Source: an uncultured Bacilli bacterium (GTDB lineage Bacteria; Bacillota_I; Bacilli_A; RF39; UBA660). Taken from it: a DNA stretch of 64,000 bases. Of the stretch, positions 21,109-34,051 are shown piece by piece (positions within the stretch are counted from its first letter, which is position 1; each line of letters starts with the position of its first letter). The DNA is taken from NCBI GenBank assembly GCA_947623925.1, contig CANQID010000003.1:20788-84787 (forward strand), given 5' to 3'. Position numbers and translations under genes: made by a program. The notes under the pieces are model-generated. The model had not been told where the DNA came from. It was given only the letters and a program-made list of their open reading frames with translations, and made no database searches.

Positions 21109-21877
21109 CCTCTACTATACCAACATCTTGGACATCAACTTTATATTTTTGTTTTAATATATCAACATATATTACTTTTCCATCACCTTTTTTCGTTTTA
21201 ATAGTTTGTCCAACAGAAGGTAAATTTTTCTTGCAAATTCTATAATTTTCATCTTCATAAGTAAGGCAACATAAAAGTCTTCCACATAAACCATTTATTT
21301 TATTTGGATTTAATGCGACATTTTGATTTTTAGCCATATTTACTGATACAGAATCCATATTATTTAAAAATGAACTACAACAAAGTTTTCTACCACATTG
21401 GCCACATCCACCTATTTCTTTAGCTTTATCCCTAGCACCTATTTGTCTTAATTCAATTCTTGTTTTATATTTGTTTGCTAACTCTTTAGCAAGATTCCTA
21501 AAATCTACTCTTGAATCAGATAAAAACCTAAATAATAGTTTATCCCTATCAAAAGTATACATAGCATCTATTAAATATATATTCATATTAAGTTTCTCTG
21601 CTATTTTTCTTGCCATAGATAAAGCTAAAGAGGCATCTTTTATATTTTTATCATATGTTTTTTTATCCTCTTTATCTGCAATCCTAAGTACAGATTTTAA
21701 TGGCGATTTTATTTGACTTTCATTTAATTTTATATGAGTTTTTACAACTGCAGCATATTGAAGTCCATGTTCCGTTTCTACTATAACTTGCATTTTTTCC
21801 TTTAAATTCAATTTATTAGGTAAAAAATAATATACTTGTCCACTTTCTTTAAATGTTACTCCTATTACATCTAACAT
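21083..21877 (-). CDS. ricT: PSP1-domain protein RicT/YaaT
   Basis: RIELRQIGARDKAKEIGGCGQCGRKLCCSSFL...GLCGRLLCCLTYE. Confidence 0.95.
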   Translation of the reverse strand: MLDVIGVTFKESGQVYYFLPNKLNLKEKMQVIVETEHGLQYAAVVKTHIKLNESQIKSPLKSVLRIADKEDKKTYDKNIKDASLALSMARKIAEKLNMNIYLIDAMYTFDRDKLLFRFLSDSRVDFRNLAKELANKYKTRIELRQIGARDKAKEIGGCGQCGRKLCCSSFLNNMDSVSVNMAKNQNVALNPNKINGLCGRLLCCLTYEDENYRICKKNLPSVGQTIKTKKGDGKVIYVDILKQKYKVDVQDVGIVEVDLCNECN

Positions 21878-22818
21878 TTTAATTCCCCCATATCTACTAT
21901 AAACTTGTCCATCAACATATTTAAATTTAAATTATATTTTATTTTTTCTTTATAATCTAAAACTAGATCTAATTTTGAACAAAGCAAATTAACTGTATTT
22001 TTATTTACTAAATATTGAAGTATATCAGTATCATCGTTAGACATATTTAATTTCATTTCTATTGCCCTTTTATAAATTATGATAAACAATGAAAACGCAA
22101 AAATATAATCTTCTTTTTTTACAAAGTTTTTATTAAAATCTTTATTTACATATAATAGACTGTCAATACCTTTTTCTTCTATTAATTTTAAAAATTTAAT
22201 AGCACTATCTATCTTTGATATGGTGCTTTCATTTTCAATAAAATTACCTTTTTCTGTTTCTTTTACATAAAGTATGTCAGATAATTCATCTGCTATGGTT
22301 TTTGATTTGCTGAGATTCTTTTTTAAAGATATAATTTGACATCTAGATAATATAGTACTTAAAAGTAAATTTTTGTTAGATGTAATTAAAATTGCAATTA
22401 TGTTTTCTTCTGGTTCTTCTAAAAATTTTAATAAAGCAGCCGAAGAAGATTCATTTAATTTTTCTGCTTCTTCTATTATATATACTTTTTTATTAGATTC
22501 AATAGATTTCAAATTAAATTCCTCTTGTAAATCACTTATTTGCTCTTTTTTTATTTGTAAAGTATCACTTTTAAGTATCTTTAATTCTGAAAAACAATTA
22601 TTATCTATTCTATGGCATTGTGTACAATCAACACAATTTTTATTATTGCTTTTATTTAAAGGGCATAATAAAAATTTTGCAAATGATAGAGCAAAATCAA
22701 ATCCTGAAGAATTGTAATTTGTCTCTATTAAATATGCATGTGAAATTCTATTTTTATAAACTGAGTTAGCCAACATCTTATATGAAATTGGTTGGCTATC
22801 TATATATGCATCTAACAT
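21871..22818 (-). CDS. holB: DNA polymerase III delta' subunit
   Basis: ISHAYLIET, CVDCTQCHRI, KKVYIIEEAEKLNESSSAALLKFLEEP, LSRCQII. Confidence 0.92.
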   Translation of the reverse strand: MLDAYIDSQPISYKMLANSVYKNRISHAYLIETNYNSSGFDFALSFAKFLLCPLNKSNNKNCVDCTQCHRIDNNCFSELKILKSDTLQIKKEQISDLQEEFNLKSIESNKKVYIIEEAEKLNESSSAALLKFLEEPEENIIAILITSNKNLLLSTILSRCQIISLKKNLSKSKTIADELSDILYVKETEKGNFIENESTISKIDSAIKFLKLIEEKGIDSLLYVNKDFNKNFVKKEDYIFAFSLFIIIYKRAIEMKLNMSNDDTDILQYLVNKNTVNLLCSKLDLVLDYKEKIKYNLNLNMLMDKFIVDMGELKC

Positions 22819-22830
22819 ACTTCCACCTCA

Positions 22831-23028
22831 TTAAAAAGCAATCAAGAATATGGCAATAAACCCACAAAGTGCTGGAACACCAAACAATGTTATAAACACA
22901 AGTGTTATTATATTTATTGGGATAATTACTCCTAAAGGTGCTGCTATTAAATTGTAACCATATAACAAAAAACAAGTTAATACTAGTCTTTTTAAAACTT
23001 TAAATATTTTCTTTATCATTTTGTCCAC
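22831..23028 (-). CDS. BofA-family (pro-sigmaK processing inhibitor-like) membrane protein
   Basis: Small hydrophobic protein ending LFGVPALCGFIAIFLI; between holB and recR. Confidence 0.8.
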   Translation of the reverse strand: MDKMIKKIFKVLKRLVLTCFLLYGYNLIAAPLGVIIPINIITLVFITLFGVPALCGFIAIFLIAF

Positions 23029-23057
23029 CCAATAAATAATATGTTATGATTATAACT

Positions 23058-23663
23058 TTATTCTGATATTTTCATTCTATTATCAAATGCAAGTTCTAAA
23101 GTTAATGAATCTAAATATTCCATATCCGCTCCTATCGGAACTCCATACGCAATTTTACTTATCACAACATTCAAATCGGATAAAATTTTTGATATATATA
23201 ATGATGTTGTTTCACCTTCAATACTTGGTTTTACTGCTATTATAACTTCTTTTATATTTTCATTTTTAATTCTTTCAATTAAATTCGATATATTTATATC
23301 ATTAGGTGTTATTCCATCAAGTGGTGAAATAAGACCACCTAAAACATGATATTTTCCATTAAAAATACCTACCTTTTCAAGTGTTCTTACATCTTTGGGT
23401 TCTTCTACTATACACAAAATGCCATTATCTCTTGTTTTATCTGCACATATATCACAAATATCTTCTTCTGATAGATGATTGCAAATAGAACATCTTTTAA
23501 TTTTATCTTTTACTGAAAGCAAATTTTCAGCAAAAAATTTTAATACATCATCATCTAATTCTAATATTGATAAAGCCATACGTTCCGCTGACTTTTCACC
23601 AACACCTGGAAGTTTTTTCAAACATTCAATTAAATTAGTGATGGTTTTTGGATAACCAGTCAT
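23058..23663 (-). CDS. recR: Recombination protein RecR
   Basis: LKKLPGVGEKSAERMA, zinc finger CSICNHLSEEDICDIC, ILCIVEEPKDV. Confidence 0.97.
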   Translation of the reverse strand: MTGYPKTITNLIECLKKLPGVGEKSAERMALSILELDDDVLKFFAENLLSVKDKIKRCSICNHLSEEDICDICADKTRDNGILCIVEEPKDVRTLEKVGIFNGKYHVLGGLISPLDGITPNDINISNLIERIKNENIKEVIIAVKPSIEGETTSLYISKILSDLNVVISKIAYGVPIGADMEYLDSLTLELAFDNRMKISE

Positions 23664-23666
23664 ATA

Positions 23667-23963
23667 TTAAAATAATCCCGGTAATCCTTGTGTATATTTT
23701 CCCATTTTATTTTCTGTTTCATTATCAATTTTTTTCATTGCATCATTTACAGCTAAAACTATCATATCCTGTAACATTTCTATGTCTTCCTCTGATAAAT
23801 TTTTTTCTCCTATTTTTAATTCTACTAATTGCTTATTTCCTAAAACTTTTACTTCTACAAAAGAAGAAGTGCCAGTAAATACGGTTTCATCTATTTTCTT
23901 CTTTTCTTCCATCATTTCTTTTTGTAATTTTTGTGCTTGTTTCATCATTGCTTGTATATTCAT
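23667..23963 (-). CDS. YbaB/EbfC nucleoid-associated protein
   Basis: MNIQAMMKQAQKLQKEMMEEKKKID...; between recR and dnaX. Confidence 0.94.
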   Translation of the reverse strand: MNIQAMMKQAQKLQKEMMEEKKKIDETVFTGTSSFVEVKVLGNKQLVELKIGEKNLSEEDIEMLQDMIVLAVNDAMKKIDNETENKMGKYTQGLPGLF

Positions 23964-23979
23964 TTTTTTCCCTCTTTTC

Positions 23980-25671
23980 TTAAATATATTCTATACAGTC
24001 ATTAAAAGTTTGTTGTATTTCATTTTCTGTATTATTTTCTTTTTCATAAATATCTTCTTCTTTAATTAAGTCAAAATCATATTCATATTTTTTTTGTTTA
24101 CTATTAAATTCTGTTTTGATTATATTCCAATCATCTAAATATGTAGAAATTATTTTTATTTCATCAGCAAATACTTCATTTATTAATTTTTCTACTAAAG
24201 GTATATTTTCATTGAAACTTTCTGATGATGATTTTTGCTCAAATACTATTATAACACCATCTTTACTAGCAGCTTTTATTTGTGCGTCTAATAATAACGA
24301 AATAAATTTTCCATACGTTGGATCAATTATTCTTTGTTTTAAAGTATCGAAATTTGATTTAAATAAAGGAATTCTGCTTTTTTCTAAATTTGATAATACA
24401 TTATTAATTCTTTGTTTTTTAAATCTTTCATATTTTTCATATGATTTAAATCTATAACAAATTTCGTCATTTTCAATATCATTGTGTACTTTTGACGCAT
24501 TATGTTTTTTTTCATATGTTTTATCTTTTTTTTCTTGATTTTTTACATCAATTATACTGTTTTCTTTTAATGTTTTATTTAAATTATCTGCTTTAAAATT
24601 TTCAACTATTCGTATTAAAGAAAGCTCTAATAAAATTTTGGGATTTGTGCTATTCGATATTTTATATAATGTTTCATTTAATATTTCAATACAATTTAAT
24701 AATGGAGTAATTTCAATATCCTTAAATTCAGTAAACTTATCAAACTTGTTTGTTATTGATTCCAAATAAGATGGTGTTTCTTTACTTAAAATTATATTTT
24801 CAAAAAATTTAATCAATTGCTCAATAAATTTTTTTATATTTATTCCATTTTCATCGTACAACTTTAATAATGATAAAATTGAATTTAAATCTTTATTTAT
24901 AATTGTTTTAGTAAATTCGAACATTTTATCAAAATTTAAAGTTCCACTCACATCATGAACATCATTTTCAGTTATAACTTGATTTTTATCAACATAAGAT
25001 ATTATTTGATCAAGTAAACTTATAGAATCTCTCATACCTCCATCACTTAAATTTGCTATCTCATACAAAGCAGATTCTTCTATATCAACATTCTCGTTCT
25101 TGCATATGTATTTTAATCTTTCAACTATATCAGAATCAGTTATTTTCCTAAAATCAAACCTTTGACACCTAGACAATATAGTACTTGGTATTTTGTGTGG
25201 TTCTGTAGTTGCCAATATAAAAATAACATGTTTAGGAGGTTCCTCTAATGTTTTTAATAAAGCATTAAATGCTCCTGTTGTAAGCATATGAACTTCATCT
25301 ATTATATATACTTTATACTTGCTATACGTAGGAACAAGCGTAACCTTATTCCTTATTTCTCTTATTTCATCTACACCATTATTTGATGCAGCATCTATTT
25401 CTATTATATCAGTATTTTGCTTCATACTTGTTTGTGTACAGCTTACACAAACACCACATGGTTTTGAATCTTTAGGTGCCTCACAATTAATTAATTTAGC
25501 AAATGCTTTTGCAATACTTGTTTTACCAGTACCTCTAGGTCCAGTAAATAAATATGCGTGAGTTATTTTATTATTTTTTATAGAATTGATAAGTGTATTT
25601 ACTATTACTTTTTGTCCTATAACATCTGACAGATTGTCGGGTCGATATTTTCTATATAATGCTTGATACAT
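23980..25671 (-). CDS. dnaX: DNA polymerase III subunits gamma/tau
   Basis: MYQALYRKYRPDNLSDVIGQKVIV, GPRGTGKTSIAKAFAK, CGVCVSC. Confidence 0.97.
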   Translation of the reverse strand: MYQALYRKYRPDNLSDVIGQKVIVNTLINSIKNNKITHAYLFTGPRGTGKTSIAKAFAKLINCEAPKDSKPCGVCVSCTQTSMKQNTDIIEIDAASNNGVDEIREIRNKVTLVPTYSKYKVYIIDEVHMLTTGAFNALLKTLEEPPKHVIFILATTEPHKIPSTILSRCQRFDFRKITDSDIVERLKYICKNENVDIEESALYEIANLSDGGMRDSISLLDQIISYVDKNQVITENDVHDVSGTLNFDKMFEFTKTIINKDLNSILSLLKLYDENGINIKKFIEQLIKFFENIILSKETPSYLESITNKFDKFTEFKDIEITPLLNCIEILNETLYKISNSTNPKILLELSLIRIVENFKADNLNKTLKENSIIDVKNQEKKDKTYEKKHNASKVHNDIENDEICYRFKSYEKYERFKKQRINNVLSNLEKSRIPLFKSNFDTLKQRIIDPTYGKFISLLLDAQIKAASKDGVIIVFEQKSSSESFNENIPLVEKLINEVFADEIKIISTYLDDWNIIKTEFNSKQKKYEYDFDLIKEEDIYEKENNTENEIQQTFNDCIEYI

Positions 25672-25721
25672 GTAATCACCTCTATATCTAAATATATTAT
25701 ACCATTAAATTAACATATATT

Positions 25722-26138
25722 TTACCTTTTTGATTTAAAAAATTTTTTTAATAAATTAGAAGATTCATCGGAGTTCATACCTATTTCAACTTCAATATTT
25801 TTAGTATTGATATTTTTTATGTATCCAAAATTTACATTTTCAACAGAATAATATATTTTTTTTATTCTACTTTGAATTATAGCTCCTGTGCACATCATAC
25901 ATGGTTCCATTGTTATATATATTTCACAATCATCCAAGTGCCATGTTTTTAATTTTTTGCTTGCTTTTTCTATAGCAATAATTTCAGCATGACTTGTAAC
26001 ACATTTATTTTTTTCCTTTTGATTATGTGCTTTAGATATAATATTTTTATCTTTAACAATAACCGCACCTATTGGAACTTCACCTTTTTTATAAGCCTTT
26101 TTTGCTTCTTTAATAGCTAATTCCATATATTTACTCAT
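25722..26138 (-). CDS. tadA: tRNA-specific adenosine deaminase
   Basis: VPIGAVIVKDKNII, HAEIIAI, PCMMCTGAII. Confidence 0.95.
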   Translation of the reverse strand: MSKYMELAIKEAKKAYKKGEVPIGAVIVKDKNIISKAHNQKEKNKCVTSHAEIIAIEKASKKLKTWHLDDCEIYITMEPCMMCTGAIIQSRIKKIYYSVENVNFGYIKNINTKNIEVEIGMNSDESSNLLKKFFKSKR

Positions 26139-26154
26139 AAAAACACCTTATTTC

Positions 26155-26236
26155 AAAAAAAAGCACACGTAATTAGGGATTCTTAAGGCTGCTGTTTTCC
26201 AACTCTGACCTGATTCAAATATAATTACTGTGCATA
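26155..26236 (-). ncRNA. ffs: Small (Alu-less) signal recognition particle RNA
   Basis: Minus strand GCACAGUAAUUAUAUUUGAAUCAGGUCAGAGUUGGAAAACAGCAGCCUUAAGAAUCCCUAAUUACGUGUGC + U-tract: helix 8 core GGUCAG..GGAA..AGCAGCC, closing stem, terminator; adjacent to tadA/dnaX as in Bacillus. Confidence 0.93.
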
Positions 26237-26239
26237 GAT

Positions 26240-26268
26240 AATATATATTATTTTTATTTCTAATGCAA
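26240..26268 (-). promoter_or_regulatory. Sigma-A-type promoter for SRP RNA
   Basis: TTGCAT - 17 bp - TATATT on minus strand just upstream of the RNA start. Confidence 0.65.
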
Positions 26269-26289
26269 GTCTTTTATAGTATGATTCGA

Positions 26290-26509
26290 TGTTTCACGTG
26301 GAACATATATTTTATTCTAAAACTTTATATTTTTTTATTAATGTTTCACGTGGAACATATACTTATTTAAAAACTTTATATTTTCATCAATGTTTCACGT
26401 GGAACATATATTTTATTTGAAAACTTTATATTTTTTTATTAATGTTTCACGTGGAACATATATTTTATTCAAAAGCTTTATATTTTTTATTAATGTTTCA
26501 CGTGAAACA
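26290..26509. repeat. Tandem array of five parS centromere sites
   Basis: TGTTTCACGTGGAACA at 26290, 26342, 26391, 26443 and TGTTTCACGTGAAACA at 26494; period 49-52 bp with similar AT-rich spacers. Confidence 0.95.
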
Positions 26510-26557
26510 TTAAAATATTTTAATTAAATATATAATTTAAATAAAAAGAAGCAAATG

Positions 26558-29002
26558 TTATTCTGCTTCTTCTAATTCATCATCGTGATTTTTATCAACA
26601 GTAGCAACAGTTGTTACTTTTTGATTATCTTTTAAATTAATCAATTTAACACCTTGTGCTACTCTTCCTGACACAGATACTTGTTCTAGAGGTAATCTAA
26701 TAATAATTCCATTATCTGTTATTATCATTAAATCTTCATTTCCATCAACACATTTAAATGAAACAATATTTCCATTTTTTTCTGTAATATTTAATGCTTT
26801 AACCCCTTTACTTCCTCTGTGTGTTATTCTATATTCTTCAACACTAGTTCTTTTTCCATAACCATTTTCTGTTACTACCAAGACTTGTTGATTCTTATTT
26901 GCAATTTCACAACCTACACATATTCCATTTCCTACATCTATTCCTCTAACTCCGGAAGCAGTTCTATCCATAACTCTTATTTCATTTTCATCAAATCTGA
27001 TCATTCTTCCATTAGATGATCCTATAAGAATTTCTTTTTCACCATCAGTTTTTCTTGCAAATAATAAATTATCATTTTCCTTTAAAGTTATAGCTATCTT
27101 TCCGTTTTTTCTTATATTATCAAATTTTGAAATTCTTGTTCTCTTAACTAAACCACTTTGTGTACAAAATACAATATATTCATTTTTATCATCTTTTTCA
27201 ATACACAACATTGAAGTAACAAGTTCTTCTTTTTCAATTGGTAACAAGTTGATAATAGGTAATCCCTTAGACTGTCTACTGTATTCTGGTATCTCATAAC
27301 CTTTAATTCTATATACCTTACCTTTATTTGTAAAGAATAATATGTAATCATGAGTTTTCATTGGTATTAAATATTTAGCAAAGTCTTCTTCATTAGTTGC
27401 CATACCTTTTATTCCAACTCCACCTCTATTCTGAGTTTTATATGTTTGACTATTTACTCTTTTAATATATCCTTTATCCGTTAATGTTACTATTATATTT
27501 TCTTCTGGTATTAATGATTCATCTTCAATATAATCAATAGAAGTCATATCTATACTTGTTTTTCTTTCATCTGAATATTTATTTTTTATTTCTGTTAATT
27601 CTGCTTTAATCAAATCTAAAACCTTTTGTTCACTAGATAAAATAGATTTTAATTCTTCTATTAACTTCAACAAATCTGCTAACTCGGATTCTATTTTATC
27701 TCTTTCTAATCCCGTTAATCTACGTAACTTTAACTCTAAAATGCTATCTGCTTGAATTTCAGTAAATGAAAATCTAGCAATTAATTTTTCCTTTGCTTCT
27801 ACATCACTTTTTGCGCCCTTTATTATTTTAATTACTTCATCTATATTATCAAGAGCAATCTTATAACCTTCTAAAATATGTACTCTTTTTTCTGCTTTAT
27901 CTAAATCAAATTTTGTCCTTCTTATAATTATTTCTCTTTGATAATCAATATATTTAGAAATTATATCTTTTAATGGTAATGTTTTAGGAACACCATTATC
28001 AAGCATTAAAAATATAATTCCGTAATTTGTTTGAAAAGCAGTATGCTTATATAAATTATTCAATACAACTTGAGGATTAGCATCTTTTTTAAGAGTTATT
28101 GTAATTTTTACGCCATCTTTTAAATCAGTATGATAATCTGATATTCCATCTATTGTTTTTGTATGTACTAATTCTGCTACTTTATTTTTTAATTCCAATG
28201 TATTTATGCCATATGGTACTTCATTTATAACAATATAATTTTTTCCATTTTTTTCTTCTATCGTAGCTCTACTACGTATTGTTATTGTTCCTCTTCCTGT
28301 TTCGTAAGCTTTTCTAATACCTGAATTACCTAAAATTATGCCACCTGTTGGAAAATCTGGACCTTTTATATACTGCATCAATCCTAATGTATCTATATCA
28401 GGGTTATCTATATATGCAATACAACCATCGATTACCTCACCTAAATTATGTGGCGGTATATTAGTTGCCATACCTACAGCAATACCCATTGTACCATTTA
28501 CCAAAATGTTTGGAAATTTTGATGGTAAAACTGCAGGTTCTTTTTCAGATTCATCAAAATTAGGTGTAAAATCTACTGTATCTTTATTTATATCTCTTAA
28601 TAATTCAAGTGATATTTTTGATAATCTTGATTCTGTATAACGCATTGCAGCTGCGCCATAACCTTCAATATTACCAAAATTTCCGTGCCCATCTACCAAT
28701 GTATATCTATAACTAAAATCTTGAGCCATCCTTACCATTGCTTCATATATACTAGAATCTCCATGTGGATGGTATTTTCCCATTACATCTCCAACTATTC
28801 TAGCACTTTTTTTATGAGGTTTATCTGGTGTATATCCTGATTCGTACATTGACCATAAAATTCTACGATGAACAGGTTTTAAACCATCTCTTAAGTCTGG
28901 TAATGCTCTTGATACAATTACACTCATTGAATATTCTAGAAAAGATGTTTCTATTTCATTTACTATGTTGTTTTCCTGTTTTCTATCTCTACTATGATCC
29001 AT
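26558..29002 (-). CDS. gyrA: DNA gyrase subunit A
   Basis: [73 protein letters not shown]. Confidence 0.98.
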   Translation of the reverse strand: MDHSRDRKQENNIVNEIETSFLEYSMSVIVSRALPDLRDGLKPVHRRILWSMYESGYTPDKPHKKSARIVGDVMGKYHPHGDSSIYEAMVRMAQDFSYRYTLVDGHGNFGNIEGYGAAAMRYTESRLSKISLELLRDINKDTVDFTPNFDESEKEPAVLPSKFPNILVNGTMGIAVGMATNIPPHNLGEVIDGCIAYIDNPDIDTLGLMQYIKGPDFPTGGIILGNSGIRKAYETGRGTITIRSRATIEEKNGKNYIVINEVPYGINTLELKNKVAELVHTKTIDGISDYHTDLKDGVKITITLKKDANPQVVLNNLYKHTAFQTNYGIIFLMLDNGVPKTLPLKDIISKYIDYQREIIIRRTKFDLDKAEKRVHILEGYKIALDNIDEVIKIIKGAKSDVEAKEKLIARFSFTEIQADSILELKLRRLTGLERDKIESELADLLKLIEELKSILSSEQKVLDLIKAELTEIKNKYSDERKTSIDMTSIDYIEDESLIPEENIIVTLTDKGYIKRVNSQTYKTQNRGGVGIKGMATNEEDFAKYLIPMKTHDYILFFTNKGKVYRIKGYEIPEYSRQSKGLPIINLLPIEKEELVTSMLCIEKDDKNEYIVFCTQSGLVKRTRISKFDNIRKNGKIAITLKENDNLLFARKTDGEKEILIGSSNGRMIRFDENEIRVMDRTASGVRGIDVGNGICVGCEIANKNQQVLVVTENGYGKRTSVEEYRITHRGSKGVKALNITEKNGNIVSFKCVDGNEDLMIITDNGIIIRLPLEQVSVSGRVAQGVKLINLKDNQKVTTVATVDKNHDDELEEAE

Positions 29003-29011
29003 ATTAACCTC

Positions 29012-32048
<3,037 letters not shown>

Positions 32049-32139
32049 AACTATGCCTCTTTTCGTTATTAAATCGCCTATTTTTTAAATTTTCTAAATT
32101 TAAATACTCCTATACACACTTAATATTATACCATAAATA

Positions 32140-32180
32140 TAGACAAAAAAATAGCAAAAATAATATTTTTTGCTATTTAT
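32140..32180 (-). terminator. Intrinsic terminator downstream of comK-like gene
   Basis: aaatagcaaaaataatattttttgctattt hairpin flanked by A/T runs. Confidence 0.55.
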
Positions 32181-32189
32181 ATAACTACT

Positions 32190-32639
32190 TTAAGATATTT
32201 TTCTCCTTTTTAATATATTTTCTAATCTTAATGCTCTAAATATTTGATTTTCAAATGAAAATATAGATAAATCAAATTCTAAATTTAATCCATTTTTAAA
32301 ATTTACTAGAACTTTATTATCTTTTTTTGAATAATCATTTATATTTTTTAATGATATCCATGAACAATTATTAAATCTAGGAGAACTTGTTGGAAAAAAT
32401 ATTATTTCATTTGTCTCTTCTATTATTATTGGAAGTTTATAACTAACCCCTAATAGATTTTTAGACCCTTCATATCTACCATTATATGAACTACCAAAAT
32501 ATTTACAACTATAATTTATTATATCAGACACACTTTTATTTATAGTTAAAATATTATTATGTTCATATATTTTAGATAAATTTTCATTTAATGGTATTAT
32601 TGCAAGTGTAGATTTGTTTATTTCATAATTAGTAATCAT
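32190..32639 (-). CDS. comK: ComK family competence transcription factor homologue
   Basis: INYSCKYFGSSYNGRYEGSKNLLGVSYKLPIIIEETNEIIFFPTSSPRFNNCSWISL matches remembered ComK core (SCRFFGSSLEGR...FFPTTSP...WI). Confidence 0.88.
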   Translation of the reverse strand: MITNYEINKSTLAIIPLNENLSKIYEHNNILTINKSVSDIINYSCKYFGSSYNGRYEGSKNLLGVSYKLPIIIEETNEIIFFPTSSPRFNNCSWISLKNINDYSKKDNKVLVNFKNGLNLEFDLSIFSFENQIFRALRLENILKRRKIS

Positions 32640-32794
32640 ACTTTCACCTCCCTAAATCTAATTTTCCACATAAAAATTAGATTTCCTTTTCTTATACCAT
32701 TTTTTTCTGCAAAAAATGTTGAATTATGTTTAAATTATTTAAATTTTAAAAAAAAATAGTAAAAATCTTATTATTACTATTTTTATATTTGTTA

Positions 32795-33916
32795 TTAACC
32801 CATTCTTATAGGAACTATTAATTCTATTAAATCATCACTTTCTGGATTTTTTAATATTATTGGTTTTATTTCTCCATTAAAAAATAATTTTATTTCTTCA
32901 CAATCAAATGCTTTTAAAGCATCCATCATATATTTTGAACTAAATGCAATAGTTATATTTTCGCTTATTTTTTCTAATAAATCTATTTTTTCTGTAACAT
33001 TTCCTATTTCTGGAATATTACTAGATAAAATTATATTATCATTTTCACTTTCTAATTTTACTGTATTTTTATCATTTTCACTAGTAAGCAAACTTGCCCT
33101 ATCAATTGCACTAAAAAATTCTTGTAAATTAACTTTCATTTCTATCAAAAATTTATCAGGAATTAAAGAAGTTGTATCAATAAAAGAACCATTAATTAAT
33201 CTTGACATCATTACAATATCATTAAATTTAAATATAATTTTATTATTAAATATATGTAATTCTACATCTACACTATCATCTAATAATAAAGATTTTAATT
33301 CATTTAAATTTCTTGTAGGAATTATTATATCTATAGATTCTTCTATTTCTTTATCTAATATTATTATCTTTTTAGATAATCTATATGAATCTGTTGCTGT
33401 ACACTCCATTTTATTTTTATTAATTTTTATATTAACACCTGTTAATATTGGTCTAGATTCTTGAGTAGAAGTTGCAAAAATAGTTTGATTTATTATATTT
33501 TTTAATACTTTTGTTGGTAAAATAATAGGATTTTGATGTTCGTCTAAATCTAATTGTGGAAAATCATTTACATCATTACAATTTAATGTGAATGAAGATT
33601 TTGATGTTGTGATATATAATTTAAAATCCATTACTTCTTCTATATTAATTATTTCATTTGGTAGTTTTTTTATAATATCATATATATATCTACCTGAAAC
33701 TACTATTTCACCACATACTTCAATATTCTCTATTTTATTACTAGGTATAAATGTTTTAATAGCTATATCATTATCTGAACTCATTAAATATAATCCTTCG
33801 TTAGTAAGTTCAAATTTTATACAATTTAAGATTGGAATTAAATTTTTTGTAGAAATTCCTCTTATTACATAATTTAAATGTTCCATTAATATTGTTTGTT
33901 TAATTTTAAATTTCAT
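32795..33916 (-). CDS. dnaN: DNA polymerase III beta clamp
   Basis: MKFKIKQTILMEHLNYVIRGISTKNLIPILNCIKFE; TATDSYRLSKK; C-term ELIVPIRMG. Confidence 0.96.
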   Translation of the reverse strand: MKFKIKQTILMEHLNYVIRGISTKNLIPILNCIKFELTNEGLYLMSSDNDIAIKTFIPSNKIENIEVCGEIVVSGRYIYDIIKKLPNEIINIEEVMDFKLYITTSKSSFTLNCNDVNDFPQLDLDEHQNPIILPTKVLKNIINQTIFATSTQESRPILTGVNIKINKNKMECTATDSYRLSKKIIILDKEIEESIDIIIPTRNLNELKSLLLDDSVDVELHIFNNKIIFKFNDIVMMSRLINGSFIDTTSLIPDKFLIEMKVNLQEFFSAIDRASLLTSENDKNTVKLESENDNIILSSNIPEIGNVTEKIDLLEKISENITIAFSSKYMMDALKAFDCEEIKLFFNGEIKPIILKNPESDDLIELIVPIRMG

Positions 33917-34051
33917 TTTAACACTCCTTTTATATTTATTTTTAATTATTATTTTTATTATTATTGTGGAAACTGTGTAAAAAGTTATTTTTCTTTTAAA
34001 ATATTACATAAATGATATATTAAAAATATGTTAAAAAATAATATTTATCCA

